From assembly GCA_030142905.1 (NCBI GenBank), contig JASJOG010000159.1, positions 620,001 through 684,000 of the forward strand: DNA of 64,000 nt, read 5' to 3'. The translations under genes and the position numbers were made by a program. The stretch is from Heliopora coerulea. Its lineage: Eukaryota; Cnidaria; Anthozoa; Scleralcyonacea; Helioporidae. The notes under the pieces are model-generated. The model was given only the letters and a program-made list of their open reading frames with translations, had not been told where the DNA came from and searched no databases. Shown here piece after piece: positions 21,744-32,109 of the stretch (the stretch's first letter is position 1; every line of letters begins with the position of its first letter).

Positions 21744-24251
21744 ATGGAGTTCAAGATGGCGGACGGTAGTTTGCTGAACGAAATCATGCTTGAGGAGAAG
21801 CTTGTTGAGCTGTGGCCGGATTACAACTGTCTATACGACGTGAGATCGCCGGATTTCAAGAACAGGGACCGGAAGCAAGTGGCAATTGAAGAAATTGCCA
21901 CAAAGCTGGGTCATAACGGTATGTAATTTCTGTCGTACTTTTAGAAGTTCTATCTGAGAACAAACTATGTATTATGTTGCAAATGGGAGAGATTGTATTT
22001 TGTCCACAAAAACCTAATATTTTGATATTTGATTTGCAATGTTAGTTTAATAGGAAACAATTTGAGAAATAGAATGCTGGCTGTTAGCTTTAGAGTAGGT
22101 CTTCAGTTTTACAATTTTCACTTGCTCCCGTATGAACGGTTCACTTGCCAGTTGCAAAAACCACAGCAGGCTGAGTAACACAATTGGCAGTTGCTGTCAA
22201 GTTTCATTATGTGTATATTTTAGTATTTAGCAGGGACCCAAGGTCAAAATCTGGGCACATCTTGCCTCTGATGGATCATCACTTTCCTATCACTTAATTC
22301 TAAGTAATATTTATGAAATAATCAACATTTCTTGGTGTCTTTTATTTATTTAGTTACTAAGATGGAAAGTTGGAATATCATTTTTAAGACTATTATAAGC
22401 TCTCCTACATTTTCATTCATAGCTGACTGGGTGAAGAACAAATTAAAACAGCGAAGAAACAGCTATACAAAAGCAAAAAAATCACCTAGTGGTTCTGCTA
22501 GAAAAACACCAACAAAGTGGACAGCCTGGTTGTTGGAAAAAATGCAGTTTCTGGATCCATATGTTGCAGTTAGGCCAACAGTTACTAACTGGGATACAAT
22601 AAGTATTTTCTCGATGTTATTCTGATTAAACTGACAGGTTTACATTCTATGGGTTACCATATGCTCCTGCCAAGGAACTGATCCAAAATCAGATATAAAA
22701 TAGTTGGTAAGTTCCTTTCGTTGCTGCTTTGCAATCTGGGCAGGATTTCTGTCTGAACTTGTAGATAGGCCAGTGATTACTGGATCACTTCTCCAAATGC
22801 CTGCTGTAATGCTGTGTTGATCTGTATCTTCAACATCATGAATGCTCAGATAAGTATGCTTGTTGTTTTCCACCATGAAGTTATGTAGGCAACAGGCTGC
22901 CATTATTAGGTTGACAACTTTATGATCTTTGAGACTGATAGTTGTTAGAAACACTCGAAACCTGTTAGCAAGGGTGCCAAAGGCATTCTCTACAACCTGT
23001 CTTGCCCTGGACAGGTGATAATTGAAGATTCTCTTGGGCATATCCAAGTTCCTTTGTGGATAAGGTTTCATTATGTTTGTGGATAAAGGGAAAGCATCAT
23101 CACCCACCATATGATAATGAATTTGACTTGAAATTCCTTCAATAGGTTTTGCTGGTGGCAAGTTAAGACTATTTGTTTCTAAGGCTTTTTTCAGTGATGA
23201 TTCTGAAAACACACCAGCATCTCCAGCACAGCCAGGTGCCCCAACATCCACATACAAAAATTTGTAGTTTGCATCTGCAAGGGCTAAAAGCAACACACTA
23301 AAAAAATGCTTGTAGTTAAAAAATTCTGAGCTACTGTTAGCTGGTTGCTGAATGGCTATGTGCTTCCCATCAATGGTCCCAATGCAACATGGGTAGTTCC
23401 ACTTGCTGTTAAATTCTTCTGCTATTTTTTTGCCAATCTTCTGCTGTGGATGGAACCTGAAAAATATAGACAGTTTAAAATTCACAAAAACCCTTTAAGA
23501 TCAACCTTTGAGAAAAATATCAAAAACTAATTATTCAACATTGATTTTTCATTACAATGTCTTTCAGCCATCCCCAACTCCAACTACAGATAGTGAGACT
23601 ATTGTGGAAGATGATGTCCAAGAAGGTGATGATCAAGATAACAATGATTGTCCATTGTTTCCTAAAGAAAGCACAGATGTTGCAAAATCAACAAAATTGT
23701 GGATCAAGCCAAGACCAAAGTCAGCACAGAAACGATGAGAGGATGAGGAGTTTCAGTTGATCAAGGGAATAGCAAATTCCTTAACTCAAACTCCAGGGAA
23801 AAAAAGGGCTAGAAGTGTTGATAGTGGCCAGTGTGATACATTTGGCTGCTATGTCAGTGAAATGCTTGAAAAGCTGGAACCTGTGACCAGGAACGTAATA
23901 CAACATTACATAAACAACATCCTTTTCCAGGCCCAAATGGGGACAATCAATCAAAATTCTATGCAGTCAATGTTTCCTTTACCACAACAGTCAATGTGGC
24001 CAATGCAACAACCTGTGTTTTCAGGTCAACAACAGCAATCCACTGGATTTCCTAACCAACAACTCCAAATGCCAGTATTTCCTGCCCAACAACTCCAAAT
24101 GCCAGTATTTCCAGCCCAACAACAGCAAACACCAGTAATTCCTGCACAATTCAGCTCCAAATCAGCACAAAATGGCTCCACAACAACAACAACAATTGTA
24201 CCCCTTGGAATGTACCAGTCAGCAACAGGGCTTAAACAAAGAGAATCATAA
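21744..24251 (+). pseudogene. Harbinger-encoded MADF-BESS DNA-binding protein, one premature stop
   Basis: Accessory protein of PIF/Harbinger elements; relatives are Myb/SANT-like MADF proteins thought to bring the transposase to DNA and the nucleus. Exons 21744-21918, 22423-22580 and 23568-24251 join in phase. Exon 1 starts MEFKMADGSLLNEIMLEEKL, and the MADF fold continues with LVELWPDYNCLYDVRSPDFK and ADWVKNKLKQRRNSYTK. The last exon has an acidic stretch, then TGA at 23736-23738 in the frame that resumes as EDEEFQLIKGIANSL; a CGA (Arg) is likely ancestral. A BESS-like segment (FGCYVSEMLEKLEPVTRNVI) and a Gln-rich tail with repeated QMPVFPAQQ follow. Apart from that stop the frame is open. 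Confidence 0.82.
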
Positions 24252-25346
24252 CCCAACCTCTTAGTGACCAGATGTAGCACTACTGCACTTAAACACTCAA
24301 TTTTGCCATTTCAAAGTAACATACTTATTACTATTAGCATTCTCCTCTAAATGTTGTATAACATTTGAAGGGCATACTGTATGTTGTAATGTGACTACTG
24401 CTGACTCTATTACTATCATATAATATTGTTCACTGCAATTACCTTCAGATGTCTTTCCTTCATGACAGTATACAAGGCTTGACAAGTATCATTGACAGCT
24501 TGAGACAATGTCCATTCTCCTCTTCTAAACAGAAAAGCTAAATCTCTGAATTTTTCACCTGTAAACCAAAATGATCATATAGTTACTATCTAAAATTTTT
24601 TGAATACTTTGGATACATAAAATAAAATGTTAGAGATCTAGTCATAATTTAACAAACAACTGTTTGTTGTATAGCAATATTGCAGAGATACACATATGTC
24701 TCAAGCTCTCACACAGTAAAGGGGATATAGTACAGTATTTTTGAAGATTTAACCAAGACAATAACTGAATTAATTACTCACCAGTGGCAAGAAATCTTAA
24801 AGTTATTGAAAGTTTCTCACCTGGAGGGAGACATTTACGCATGTTTGTGTCCTGTTTTGTAATCAAGGGGGCAACCATCGCAAGAATTATTTCGAAGGAC
24901 TCCTTATCCAATCGATGAAATTGGCGAAAAGGGTCAGGGTCTTCCGCATTTAATTCCCGTAGAAGATTAGGGTATGCTCCTTGTTGCTGACTTCTCACGA
25001 CCGGCAATCCTGTATTTTAGCGTCGGATTGGATTTGGGAAATAAAATAGCGTCGGATTCATTTTAATAGCGCTGGATTCATTTTAAAGGGTTAGGGTTTC
25101 GGTTAGATTAGGGTTAGGGTTAAGAGTATATGTTTTAATCCGGCGCTCTTCATAAAATGAATCCGACGCTATTTTATTTCCCAAATCCAATCCGACGCTA
25201 GAATACAGGATTGCCCTCATGATCCACTCTCTGGCCCACGTCTTTCTCCTAACAGATCTCCTGCGACGAAGGCGTCGAAGTAAAAGAATTACTAAAAATG
25301 CCACCCTTTCCTTATGCCTTTCTACGTCCGCCATCTTGAACTCCAT
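22640..25346 (-). pseudogene. PIF/Harbinger DDE transposase, broken
   Basis: Exons (minus): 25346-24782, 24558-24443 and 23456-22640, with matching phases. Exon 1 starts MEFKMADVERHKERV inside the inverted repeat and, after a 215-bp nested insertion at 25001-25215, continues QQQGAYPNLLRELNAEDPDP and LITKQDTNMRKCLPPGEKL. Exon 2 reads FRDLAFLFRRGEWTLSQAVN. Exon 3 carries the catalytic region: CIGTIDGKH (first D), VGAPGCAGDAGVFSES, VGDDAFPL (second D) and RARQVVENAFG (E). An A7 run just after the exon 3 acceptor (23424-23430) is one base too long, shifting VPSTAEDWQ out of frame with KIAEEFNSKW. Insertion plus frameshift make it inactive. Confidence 0.9.
25001..25215. mobile_element. Nested MITE with telomere-like centre
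   Basis: Inverted ends GGCAATCCTGTATT...AATACAGGATTGCC enclose repeats of AGCGTCGGATT. The flanks CTCACGA (24994-25000) and CTCATGA (25216-25222) look like a 7-bp target duplication. The centre (25085-25126) has GGGTTAGGGTTTCGG and ATTAGGGTTAGGGTTA, similar to telomeric TTAGGG. It interrupts the transposase between WIM-R and S-QQQ; without it and one duplication the frame is continuous. Confidence 0.85.
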
Positions 25347-25606
25347 AGGTTAAAATCACATGAGCAAGCAACCCAATTTTATTGGCTAGTTGATTAATCC
25401 GGCTCAGCCAGATTCACGCGACTACCGCACACGGAGAGGAATCTGCCTCGCGTAGCAAAAAATATCAAACATGACAGATATTTTCCTCACGGTCTTGCGA
25501 GGTGAAATTCTCACGAAAATTCGCCGCACACGAGAGGAAACAGCTGAGCAAACTGCCATGCAAGGCAATTTTCTAAGCTTTTTCCTCTCGTGTGCGGCGG
25601 GCTTAA

Positions 25607-27527
25607 TCACGAATTTTCTCGCGTGAGCGTGACTGGACTGTTATTTTACTGTTTCACATACTGTGCAATAAATGGCAGTAATAGCATTACAATGCTTTTT
25701 TGTGTCTGTGTAATTGGTTTATAGGCAAAGGTGAAGGCCCGTTAATTAATTAATCAATCAATTAGTTAATCGTTAGTTAATAAATTAATTAATCAAATCA
25801 AATAGTTGGTTAATCAATTAATTAATTAGAACGAAAAACAGAAACAATGCACCGTTCTGTACAAGGTCGAGGATGAGTTGCATATTCCTGTTTCGCAGCT
25901 CCTTCGAAAAAATCTCCCTCTCTGACATTTCCCAGAGTTGACAGTTATGTATGCCACCCCCTTAAGAATGAAGATTAGAAATAGCTAAAAATCACATGAT
26001 GGCTCAACTGTGGTAAGGTTTATTTGGTATTTCAAAATTTATAATATATTGATATACCCCAATCTCCATATAAAGAAAACTTTGTAATTTTGTAACAATT
26101 TTTTATACAGTGAAGAAATACCTGTGGATATAATAGCAATTTATTACCTGTGTTCTCAAAAAATAGCAAGAAAACCAACGAACCAAAATAACCAAACAAC
26201 TAGTGTAGTCCTTGACGTTATTAGCGCCCTTCAGCGCATTACTGCATAAACGTTCAAGGCTTCAAGTGGCAGTCTTCAAGCTTTAATGGGCCAAAGATTG
26301 TTACTTCGAGTCTGCATTTCTTAGAAAAGGTCCTGAAGGTTAATTTAGTGCAGTGATTATACAGCGTAATCCCCATTATTATAAAGGTTTAACTATAACT
26401 TAATTCTTCGGGCCTTGATTGCAGCAAACGTATATATCAGGGGATCGAAGTCAATAGAATTCATGATGTCTCTTTCAATAGATAAAACTTTTATCTATTG
26501 AATTTTATCTATTTATGACATGCTACTAAGCAGAGAAATTATTTAGCAATGTAGCTTCAAATTCTGAAGTTAAATGATGAGCTAGCTAAAGTGTTTTAAT
26601 TAATTTGTAAAGAAATAGCAATGAGTCTATGCTGCCAAGCTTTAGAAGGTCTACGGTGAATTATCAATGAGATACGAGGAGCTTGAGTGTGTGAGGTGGT
26701 GTCTGTGAAGCTAATTAGAAAATTCTTGCATTTTTTGTCTACTAATTTCGATTGCAAATGACTCAGGATAGTCAAATGGTTTCTTAAGCGTTGTTACAAC
26801 TTTAATTGAAACAAATTAAAGTTTACTGACCAACCAGTTTCTCTGCTGTCTTTGAATGATTGGATTACCAGTTGGTTTGCCAAGCGTGTCGGGAGAATTC
26901 AAATAACTAGCGATGTAAGACAACAATTTTATTTATGAATCACTGATCAATTTTCATGTTTGGACAGCGGTTACGAACTCGTTAATGCAACGAACAAAAG
27001 ATGGAAGAATCATGAAGTATGCAACGTAATTTTTATGCCGATTGCCAAAAAATTACAATTGACCGAATATAGACTTTGAATGCTCTAGTCTAACAGTTTA
27101 AAAAGTGCACCAAATCAATTCATACGACAGGTAGGTCGTCCAGCACCAGTTAAATCATTCGACGTTTAATCGCCAAAATGCCGCCCATGTGAAAGTGCCG
27201 CTTGGGGCATTTGTCCCCTTCGCTCCCCTCCGCTAGTTACGCCACAGACTCAGTTTCCTGGGAAAGGAAGATCGAATTCACAATAATCCTCCTTACTTCT
27301 AAGCCTTTTAACATGCGTCTTTTAATCTTTATTATCAATTATTCATGGTACAGTAATGAAGGTAAAAAGACAATTGGTTAAGATCTATTCAACTCTATAG
27401 TCAGATGAGAAGAATACAGCGTCAAATAATCTGTCGTTTATGTACATCATTTAGCGTCAACCAACACATAACATCAGCTTTCCAGAGTTTAAACACGTGC
27501 TAGAACGTCATATTCTAATTATTATAG
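25607..27527. other. Unassigned intergenic stretch
   Basis: TTAATTAA-rich simple sequence at 25740-25835; a small palindrome around AGATAAAACTTTTATCT at 26480-26500; sequence resembling a hAT end (CGCTAGTTACGCCAC) near 27230. No gene recognised. Confidence 0.55.
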
Positions 27528-27814
27528 CAGTGGCGTGCCGATGTCTCGTAGGAGGAGGGGGCAAGATGCCGTTCCGGCGCCCCCTTGCCCATTTCGTTAT
27601 TATCTAACGAAAATATAAAAACCATCACCTTTCCCCTAAACAATTTTATTGATTCTCAAAACAACAAAACAATATATACAGTATATTGGTGTTTAGTATT
27701 TAATGTTTAATATTTAAAAATATTTCCCGGTATATATTTGGAATTTTGGCGCCCCCTTTAACCTGGTGCCCGGGGGCGACTGCCCCTCCCTACCCCCCTC
27801 TCGGCACGCCACTG
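27528..27814. mobile_element. hAT-type MITE (287 bp)
   Basis: Perfect terminal inverted repeats CAGTGGCGTGCCGA and TCGGCACGCCACTG. Flanked by TATTATAG (27520-27527) and TATCGTAG (27815-27822), an 8-bp duplication with two mismatches. GGCGCCCCC inverted motifs lie inside. Sits immediately 3' of the first GPCR gene. Confidence 0.82.
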
Positions 27815-27843
27815 TATCGTAGACTGCTGTTGAAAAAAGACTT

Positions 27844-28812
27844 TTATGATTTATAAAATACTTTCTTTAAAATACATTTCGCTTCCTTTCTTAGCATTCG
27901 ATTTCTCCAAAAGAGTATCACTGAATTCAGGCTCGAGTTTATCATCGTAAGAGTTTCGCCCCAGGTCCTGTACACCGACAAGTAAAAACCGCTCACATTT
28001 AATGAAGGCAGGACACAAATTGGCACAATACAGACGGAAAAACAAATTACGACGAGAAAACAAGATTTGAGCAGTTTCATTTCTTGTAAAAATCTACGTT
28101 TGCTTTCCAGTTTGGAGAAGTTTCCTACCCAATTCTTATCATTACTACTCGGTGTGCTTTTACTTGGAGATGTCAGATGTCTACGACGCATCCTGATGGC
28201 GAAAAATATTCTTGAATAAACATATACCGTAAGTACAGGAAAGTGAAGTAAGTATATAATATGAACGTACACTGTTATTTGTTTTTCGAAGAAGGATGCA
28301 CAATACCTTATTGTAGAAAAAACCCAAAGAAAAATGACAGATTTTAAAAGTTTTTTTCTGGTTACTTTGCTCCGATGAACTAACGGATGAATGATACCCA
28401 TGTATCTCTCAATATTAATCCCTGATAATGGGACGATGGATAGTCCTACTAATGTTATAGTAATTTTCCATTGGGCAAAAAAAAGTCCACAGTTTCCTGT
28501 TCCAATAATTTCGCTGGCTAAGAATGCAGTAAATAAAGAAGTACCAATCTTCCCGACTCCAAGGTCAACGATGGATAATATCATGATTAGAAAGTAGGAC
28601 ACTTTTTCCTTCAACTTTGAGGATTTCCAGTAAGCCATTACCGAGACGGAGTTCAGGAATATAGTTGTGATGGTGAGGATGGCGTTCAAAACACAAGCAA
28701 TGACATGAGTCAGAAAATACGTCTTGGAGGGAAAGTCAACGATTACATTAAAATTTTCGTCAAGCCAGAAACAGTTTTTTTCTAATTTGACATTCTCTTT
28801 TGTTACGTTCAT
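27844..28812 (-). CDS. Class A (rhodopsin-like) GPCR, intact, copy A
   Basis: A 322-residue single-exon seven-helix receptor in the plasma membrane; ligand unknown. TM1 ~32-62, TM2 ~71-95, TM3 ~108-138, TM4 ~155-175, TM5 ~181-208, TM6 ~246-271, TM7 ~287-305. Family marks: NIERYMGIIHP (D/E-R-Y at 135-137), Asp83 in TM2 (LSIVDLG), Cys108 at the top of TM3, Pro264 in TM6, and NSSLNSVILFW where NPxxY would be, so Pro and Tyr are replaced. ECL2 has no Cys to pair with Cys108; Cys14 in the N-terminus might serve. Asn2 (NVT) is a glycosylation sequon. It is part of a minus-strand tandem cluster; the tail RNRMLRKEAK...KS is shared by all members. Confidence 0.9.
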   Translation of the reverse strand: MNVTKENVKLEKNCFWLDENFNVIVDFPSKTYFLTHVIACVLNAILTITTIFLNSVSVMAYWKSSKLKEKVSYFLIMILSIVDLGVGKIGTSLFTAFLASEIIGTGNCGLFFAQWKITITLVGLSIVPLSGINIERYMGIIHPLVHRSKVTRKKLLKSVIFLWVFSTIRYCASFFEKQITVYVHIIYLLHFPVLTVYVYSRIFFAIRMRRRHLTSPSKSTPSSNDKNWVGNFSKLESKRRFLQEMKLLKSCFLVVICFSVCIVPICVLPSLNVSGFYLSVYRTWGETLTMINSSLNSVILFWRNRMLRKEAKCILKKVFYKS

Positions 28813-28984
28813 TTCTTTTTGTTTTGCTTACACCTCGTGTCACCTCTAAGATCGCACTAATTGGCCACTCTATAGCCAAGCTATATGTACTTTTAGTTCC
28901 TGCAGCAGATGTAAATAACGCAGAACTAAAATTGGTGGCAAAATATATGAAACAAATGAATAACATGCTGTAATTGACTGTTAC

Positions 28985-29130
28985 TAAGATTTATATAGAT
29001 ACTTGATAAAGCATTGTCTGATTTGGCTGTCCTTCTTCACACGTATAATTAATCTCCCTGGTATTCTACCTCGGATAATTGCATGAGTCCAGTCACTTCT
29101 CTGTTATCATCTCTGATAACATCATTTATA
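28985..29130. repeat. Upstream conserved block of GPCR copy A (block U1)
   Basis: AGATTTATATAGATACTTGA followed by GTCTGATTTGGC and CATGAGTCCAGTCACT is matched upstream of the other GPCR copies (33915-34050, 41950-42090, 46810-46990, 48990-49155). It marks the extent of the tandem duplication and could include promoter sequence. Confidence 0.6.
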
Positions 29131-29339
29131 ATATTGATTAAGAATTCATAAAGAAAATAATAGAATTTAAAGTTTAATCAATTGTTGTAAATGCGATACA
29201 ACCACACGTGTTGTTTCAAGTGATACAACCTCTGATTTACATGAAATTTTCTTGCTATTTTCTCGATTGAAATCGTTCCTTGTGTATCCGATACAACACC
29301 GCCACTCATATTGCAAATAGTACATATTTGGAGGTCCAT

Positions 29340-29480
29340 CTATACAAAAATATCAAATGCAATTTCACATATGAATGTAAAGCTTCATATGTTACAGTGT
29401 TTTAATTCGATATGTAAAATGCAAATTTCATATATAAAATCGTTCCAGTTGTTTCACATGTGAAATGACATCTGAAATAT
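29340..29480. repeat. Cluster of TTTCATATGTGAAA-like palindromes
   Basis: TTTCACATATGAA, CTTCATATGTTACA, AATTTCATATATAAAA and TTTCACATGTGAAA occur within 140 bp; same type as 14643-14765 and 55490-55640. Confidence 0.7.
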
Positions 29481-29688
29481 TTATAAGGGCAGATATACAT
29501 CATTATTGCTAATATTAAGATTTGTAATTGGGGAACAATTGAGCTGGTGGACGGAGGATTTTATCAACGAGCTATCTTTCTAGACAAATCTCAAGAAGAT
29601 TAACCAAAAGCATTTTTAGACTAATGTCAAAATTTCAAGTGATGGAGGCCCTCGTTTTAAATTATAATGTTAAGCTGCTAAATTGTTG

Positions 29689-29786
29689 AACTCTTTCGAG
29701 GCGGGACCTCTCCCAGTAATGAGCAAAATCGTCTGCCATTAACCAGAGGAAAATAGTAAAAGTCTCATCCCGTTGTTAAGAGTTAA
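29689..29786. repeat. TTAA-ended MITE, copy 3
   Basis: AACTCTTTCGAGGCGGGACC at one end, CATCCCGTTGTTAAGAGTTAA at the other, with ATCGTCTGCCATTAACCAGA in the middle. Moderately diverged. Confidence 0.7.
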
Positions 29787-29937
29787 AACCATTGTTAAAG
29801 CTAAGAATCTGGAAACAATAATGGGTCGTGAACATTAAACAAGTTTTGAAAGGTTAATTAAGCAGATGCGAATTAATAAACAAATTGAAGATCTCCTGAT
29901 TACTGAAGATTCATATCACAATGATAAACGAACGTTA

Positions 29938-30046
29938 AATTCTTTCCTAAGCATTCGATTTCTCCAAAAGAATAGCACAGAATTGAGGCTAGAGTTCATC
30001 AGTAGGAAGGTCGTACTCCATTTTCTCCATACGGACTCCAGACTAT
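29938..30046 (-). pseudogene. GPCR C-terminal fragment (TM7 and tail)
   Basis: The minus strand reads WRKWSTTFLLMNSSLNSVLF then FWRNRMLRKEF, matching TM7 and the start of the tail of the GPCR cluster. The flanking segment CAAATTGAAGATCTCCTGAT...CGAACGTTAAAT occurs again on the far side of the SINE (30045-30065 plus 30352-30400), so this piece lies within a local duplication. Non-functional. Confidence 0.8.
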
Positions 30047-30067
30047 GAACAAATTAGAGATCTCCTA

Positions 30068-30357
30068 ATTATGGTTAGGAGTGCTGGTGGTACAGTGGTA
30101 GTGCACGTGTCTCTCACCACTGTGACTAGGGTTCGATTCCGGCCCCGTGCAGTTATCTGATTAAAGTTACTTTGGTCACATGTGAGAAGAGTGTTGTCCA
30201 GTTTGACTCTGCCAAACATCGCAGGTTTTCTCCGGGTACTCCGGTTTCCTCCTGTCATAACACTGGACTCATGAGGGTAGGCCCTTACTGGACCTCCAGG
30301 GAGAGCAGCTCAGATAGGGTTATCCAGTATAAATAAAAGCACTTCACTTTACCTTAC
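30068..30357 (+). mobile_element. tRNA-derived SINE
   Basis: The tRNA-like head has an A-box-like TGGTACAGTGG at 30088-30098 and a clear B box GGGTTCGATTCC at 30129-30140. A central domain with TTTTCTCCGGGTACTCCGG and TTTCCTCCTG follows, then an AT-rich end TAAATAAAAGCACTTC. The head plus conserved centre is typical of tRNA SINEs; the specific family is not named. It is inserted in the duplicated GPCR-fragment DNA. Confidence 0.82.
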
Positions 30358-30667
30358 TGATGACTCATATCATAATTAATGATGAACGAACGTTAAATTG
30401 TACTTTATTCAGGATGGATTTTTTGAAAATTTTTGAAGTTTGTTTATATGGTTTGACTTCTGAAGTACGTCTTCTGTTTTTAGATGTTGAAGGAAGGCGT
30501 TAGTCGACACCTACCTACACACATGATTTAAATTAACTCAAACGAAGCTTAACACAGGCTTACGATTGACAGCTTTATGAGATACCATAGTGCCCACAGA
30601 AATTATTTTCTCTGGTATTTTCAATTGATTGTCTAGAAGAATTTTATTGAGTGACAAAATACCTCAT

Positions 30668-30995
30668 TTAGGGTCTTTTCGGTTTCTTTCCTAAATATTC
30701 GATTTCTCCAAAAAATATCACAGAATTGAGGCTGGAGTTCATCAGTAGGAAGGTCGTACACCATCTTCTCCATATGGACTTGTTGAAGCCGCTAATATTT
30801 TCTTTACCCACTATGAACATTGGTGCAATACAGAGTAAAAAGCAAATTATCAGGAGAAAACATGATTTAAAGGGATTCACGTCTTTCAGAAATTTACGTT
30901 TCTGTCCGATTTAGTTGCTTTTCGTATCCTGGCATTATCAGAACGATGCGATTAGTTTTCTGAAGGAGCTGTCTGTCGTCTGCGAGAAAATCTAA
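30668..30995 (-). pseudogene. GPCR fragment (ICL3 to C-terminus)
   Basis: Reads FSRRRQTAPSEN-like sequence with a stop, then NPFKSCFLLIICFLLCIAPM (TM6), GKENISGFNKSIWRRW, and MNSSLNSVIFFGEIEYLGKK (TM7, frameshifted). The closest relative in the window by eye is the pseudogene at 45092-46024. Its 5' side is cut by the (AT)n/(TAGA)n microsatellite. Dead. Confidence 0.82.
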
Positions 30996-31026
30996 TAGGA
31001 AAATATATATATATATATATATATAT

Positions 31027-31085
<59 letters not shown>
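30996..31085. repeat. (AT)n and (ATAG)n microsatellite
   Basis: (AT)n about 31001-31028 followed by (AGAT)n to 31085. A second (AT)n lies at 31319-31378. Confidence 0.95.
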
Positions 31086-31086
<1 letters not shown>

Positions 31087-31155
31087 GTGAGATTTTTATT
31101 AAAACTCGTACGAAGAGAGTGCTCAATACCAGAGTAGAGCGAATTACAATAGCAA

Positions 31156-31318
31156 GACAAGGTAAACTTAGGTTACTTCATAAAGATTTACTACAAATTT
31201 GTTTCGTATGGCAAGCTGGACCTGCCACACTCACTGACGAGTGTGGCAGGCCCAGTTTGCCATACGAAACAAATTTGCAGTAAATCTTTATGAAGTAACC
31301 CAAGTTTACCTTGTCTTA
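31156..31318. repeat. Near-perfect hairpin with ~78-bp arms
   Basis: Left arm AAGACAAGGTAAACTTAGG...CTGCCACACTC, loop ACTGAC, right arm GAGTGTGGCAGG...CCTTGTCTT; only about four mismatches over 78 bp. Flanked by microsatellites on both sides. Probably a recent fold-back of a retroelement end. Confidence 0.88.
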
Positions 31319-31319
31319 T

Positions 31320-31365
<46 letters not shown>

Positions 31366-31370
31366 TATAT

Positions 31371-31560
31371 GTACCAAAACACAAGTGTAACAAGAATGTT
31401 ACAAAGCTGGCGTATAGTCCAAGAATGCTCGATACCGTAAGTGGTAGAGCAGAATATAATATAAAAGCGTTAGAATGTTTTCGTCGCTATTCTGAGTTTC
31501 ACGCGTAATGCGATCTTCAGGCAAATGACCTGGTCAGTTGACTGAAGATCGCATATGTCG
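31371..31560. mobile_element. Possible Penelope-type terminal sequence
   Basis: The minus strand has CTGAAGATCGCATTACGCG then TGAAAC (31503-31522), the CUGANGA...GAAA signature seen at Penelope-like ends, plus a second CTGAAGATCGCAT on the plus strand at 31540. Stem III and stem I do not pair well. Weak assignment. Confidence 0.4.
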
Positions 31561-31574
31561 CATGTATCACTCTA

Positions 31575-31740
31575 TATCGTGATAATGATAATGATAGTGA
31601 TGGAGATAGTGATAGTGATAGTGATGGTCAAGTAATTGTAATAAAAATAAGTTTCCTGAAATGTGCAATGTCTGTAGAGCCTTTCCTGGCGGGATACTGG
31701 GCGCCTGTAGCAGGCTAAGACCCCTCGTAACAGGCTAACA
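31575..31740. repeat. Duplicated module: (GATAGT)n plus ~85-bp unit, copy 1
   Basis: GATAATGATAGTGATGG-type repeats then CCTGAAATGTGCAATGTCTG and CCTTTCCTGGCGGGAT. It recurs at 32110-32325 with the same order. The pair lies 0.5 kb apart. Confidence 0.85.
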
Positions 31741-31929
31741 CTTCTCGATCTGTAGGATTTGAGCCATTTGTCTTATCAAGTATGTTTACAGATAAATCGG
31801 CAAGACCCTCATGGCCTTCGATAAAAAATGTGCGTACAAATGCTCACCAGACATGCCTGGTGGCATATTCATTCCTAAAAGATTGAAGCTAAGAGATTTT
31901 ATTTAAATATTTTAATATTTATCATTATG

Positions 31930-32030
31930 GTAGGCTATAAAAGTATTCTGCTTTGTACATCTTGTATGATTCTGACGAAGGGGCAACGCCATGAAACGTA
32001 ATAAAAAATGTTTTCATAGTTCCTTTTTGT
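31930..32030 (+). mobile_element. Penelope-like terminal signature
   Basis: CTGACGA (31972-31978), a short GGC/GCC stem, then GAAACG at 31993-31998, followed by ATAAAAAATG. Consistent with a decayed hammerhead or Penelope terminal region lying between the two (GATAGT)n modules. Low certainty. Confidence 0.4.
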
Positions 32031-32109
32031 TGTTCTTTATTATCGTGGAACTTTGAAGAAAGTTGGTTCTTTTGGTTATTTTATATATATGCACATGTAT
32101 ATATATGTA

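Larger units (their letters stand above)
21487..25602. mobile_element. PIF/Harbinger transposon (4.1 kb), inactivated
   Basis: Terminal inverted repeats of ~280 bp start GCCCGCCGAACACGAGAGG on the left and end in the inverse on the right; arms are 21487-21765 and 25325-25602 with few mismatches. Both flanks read TTAA (21483-21486 and 25603-25606); Harbinger elements usually duplicate 3 bp (TWA), so the exact boundary is ambiguous by a base or two. Inside are a MADF-BESS protein gene (+) and a DDE_Tnp_4 transposase gene (-), the two-gene layout known for this superfamily. Both start codons lie in the inverted repeats. Both genes are damaged. Confidence 0.93.

Noticed and set aside
30080..30145. 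Possible tRNA gene (A and B boxes)
   Set aside because: No acceptor-stem pairing was found and SINE body sequence follows, so it is a SINE head.
31972..31998. Second complete hammerhead
   Set aside because: CTGACGA and GAAACG are present but stems I and III cannot be drawn convincingly; kept only as a terminal signature.
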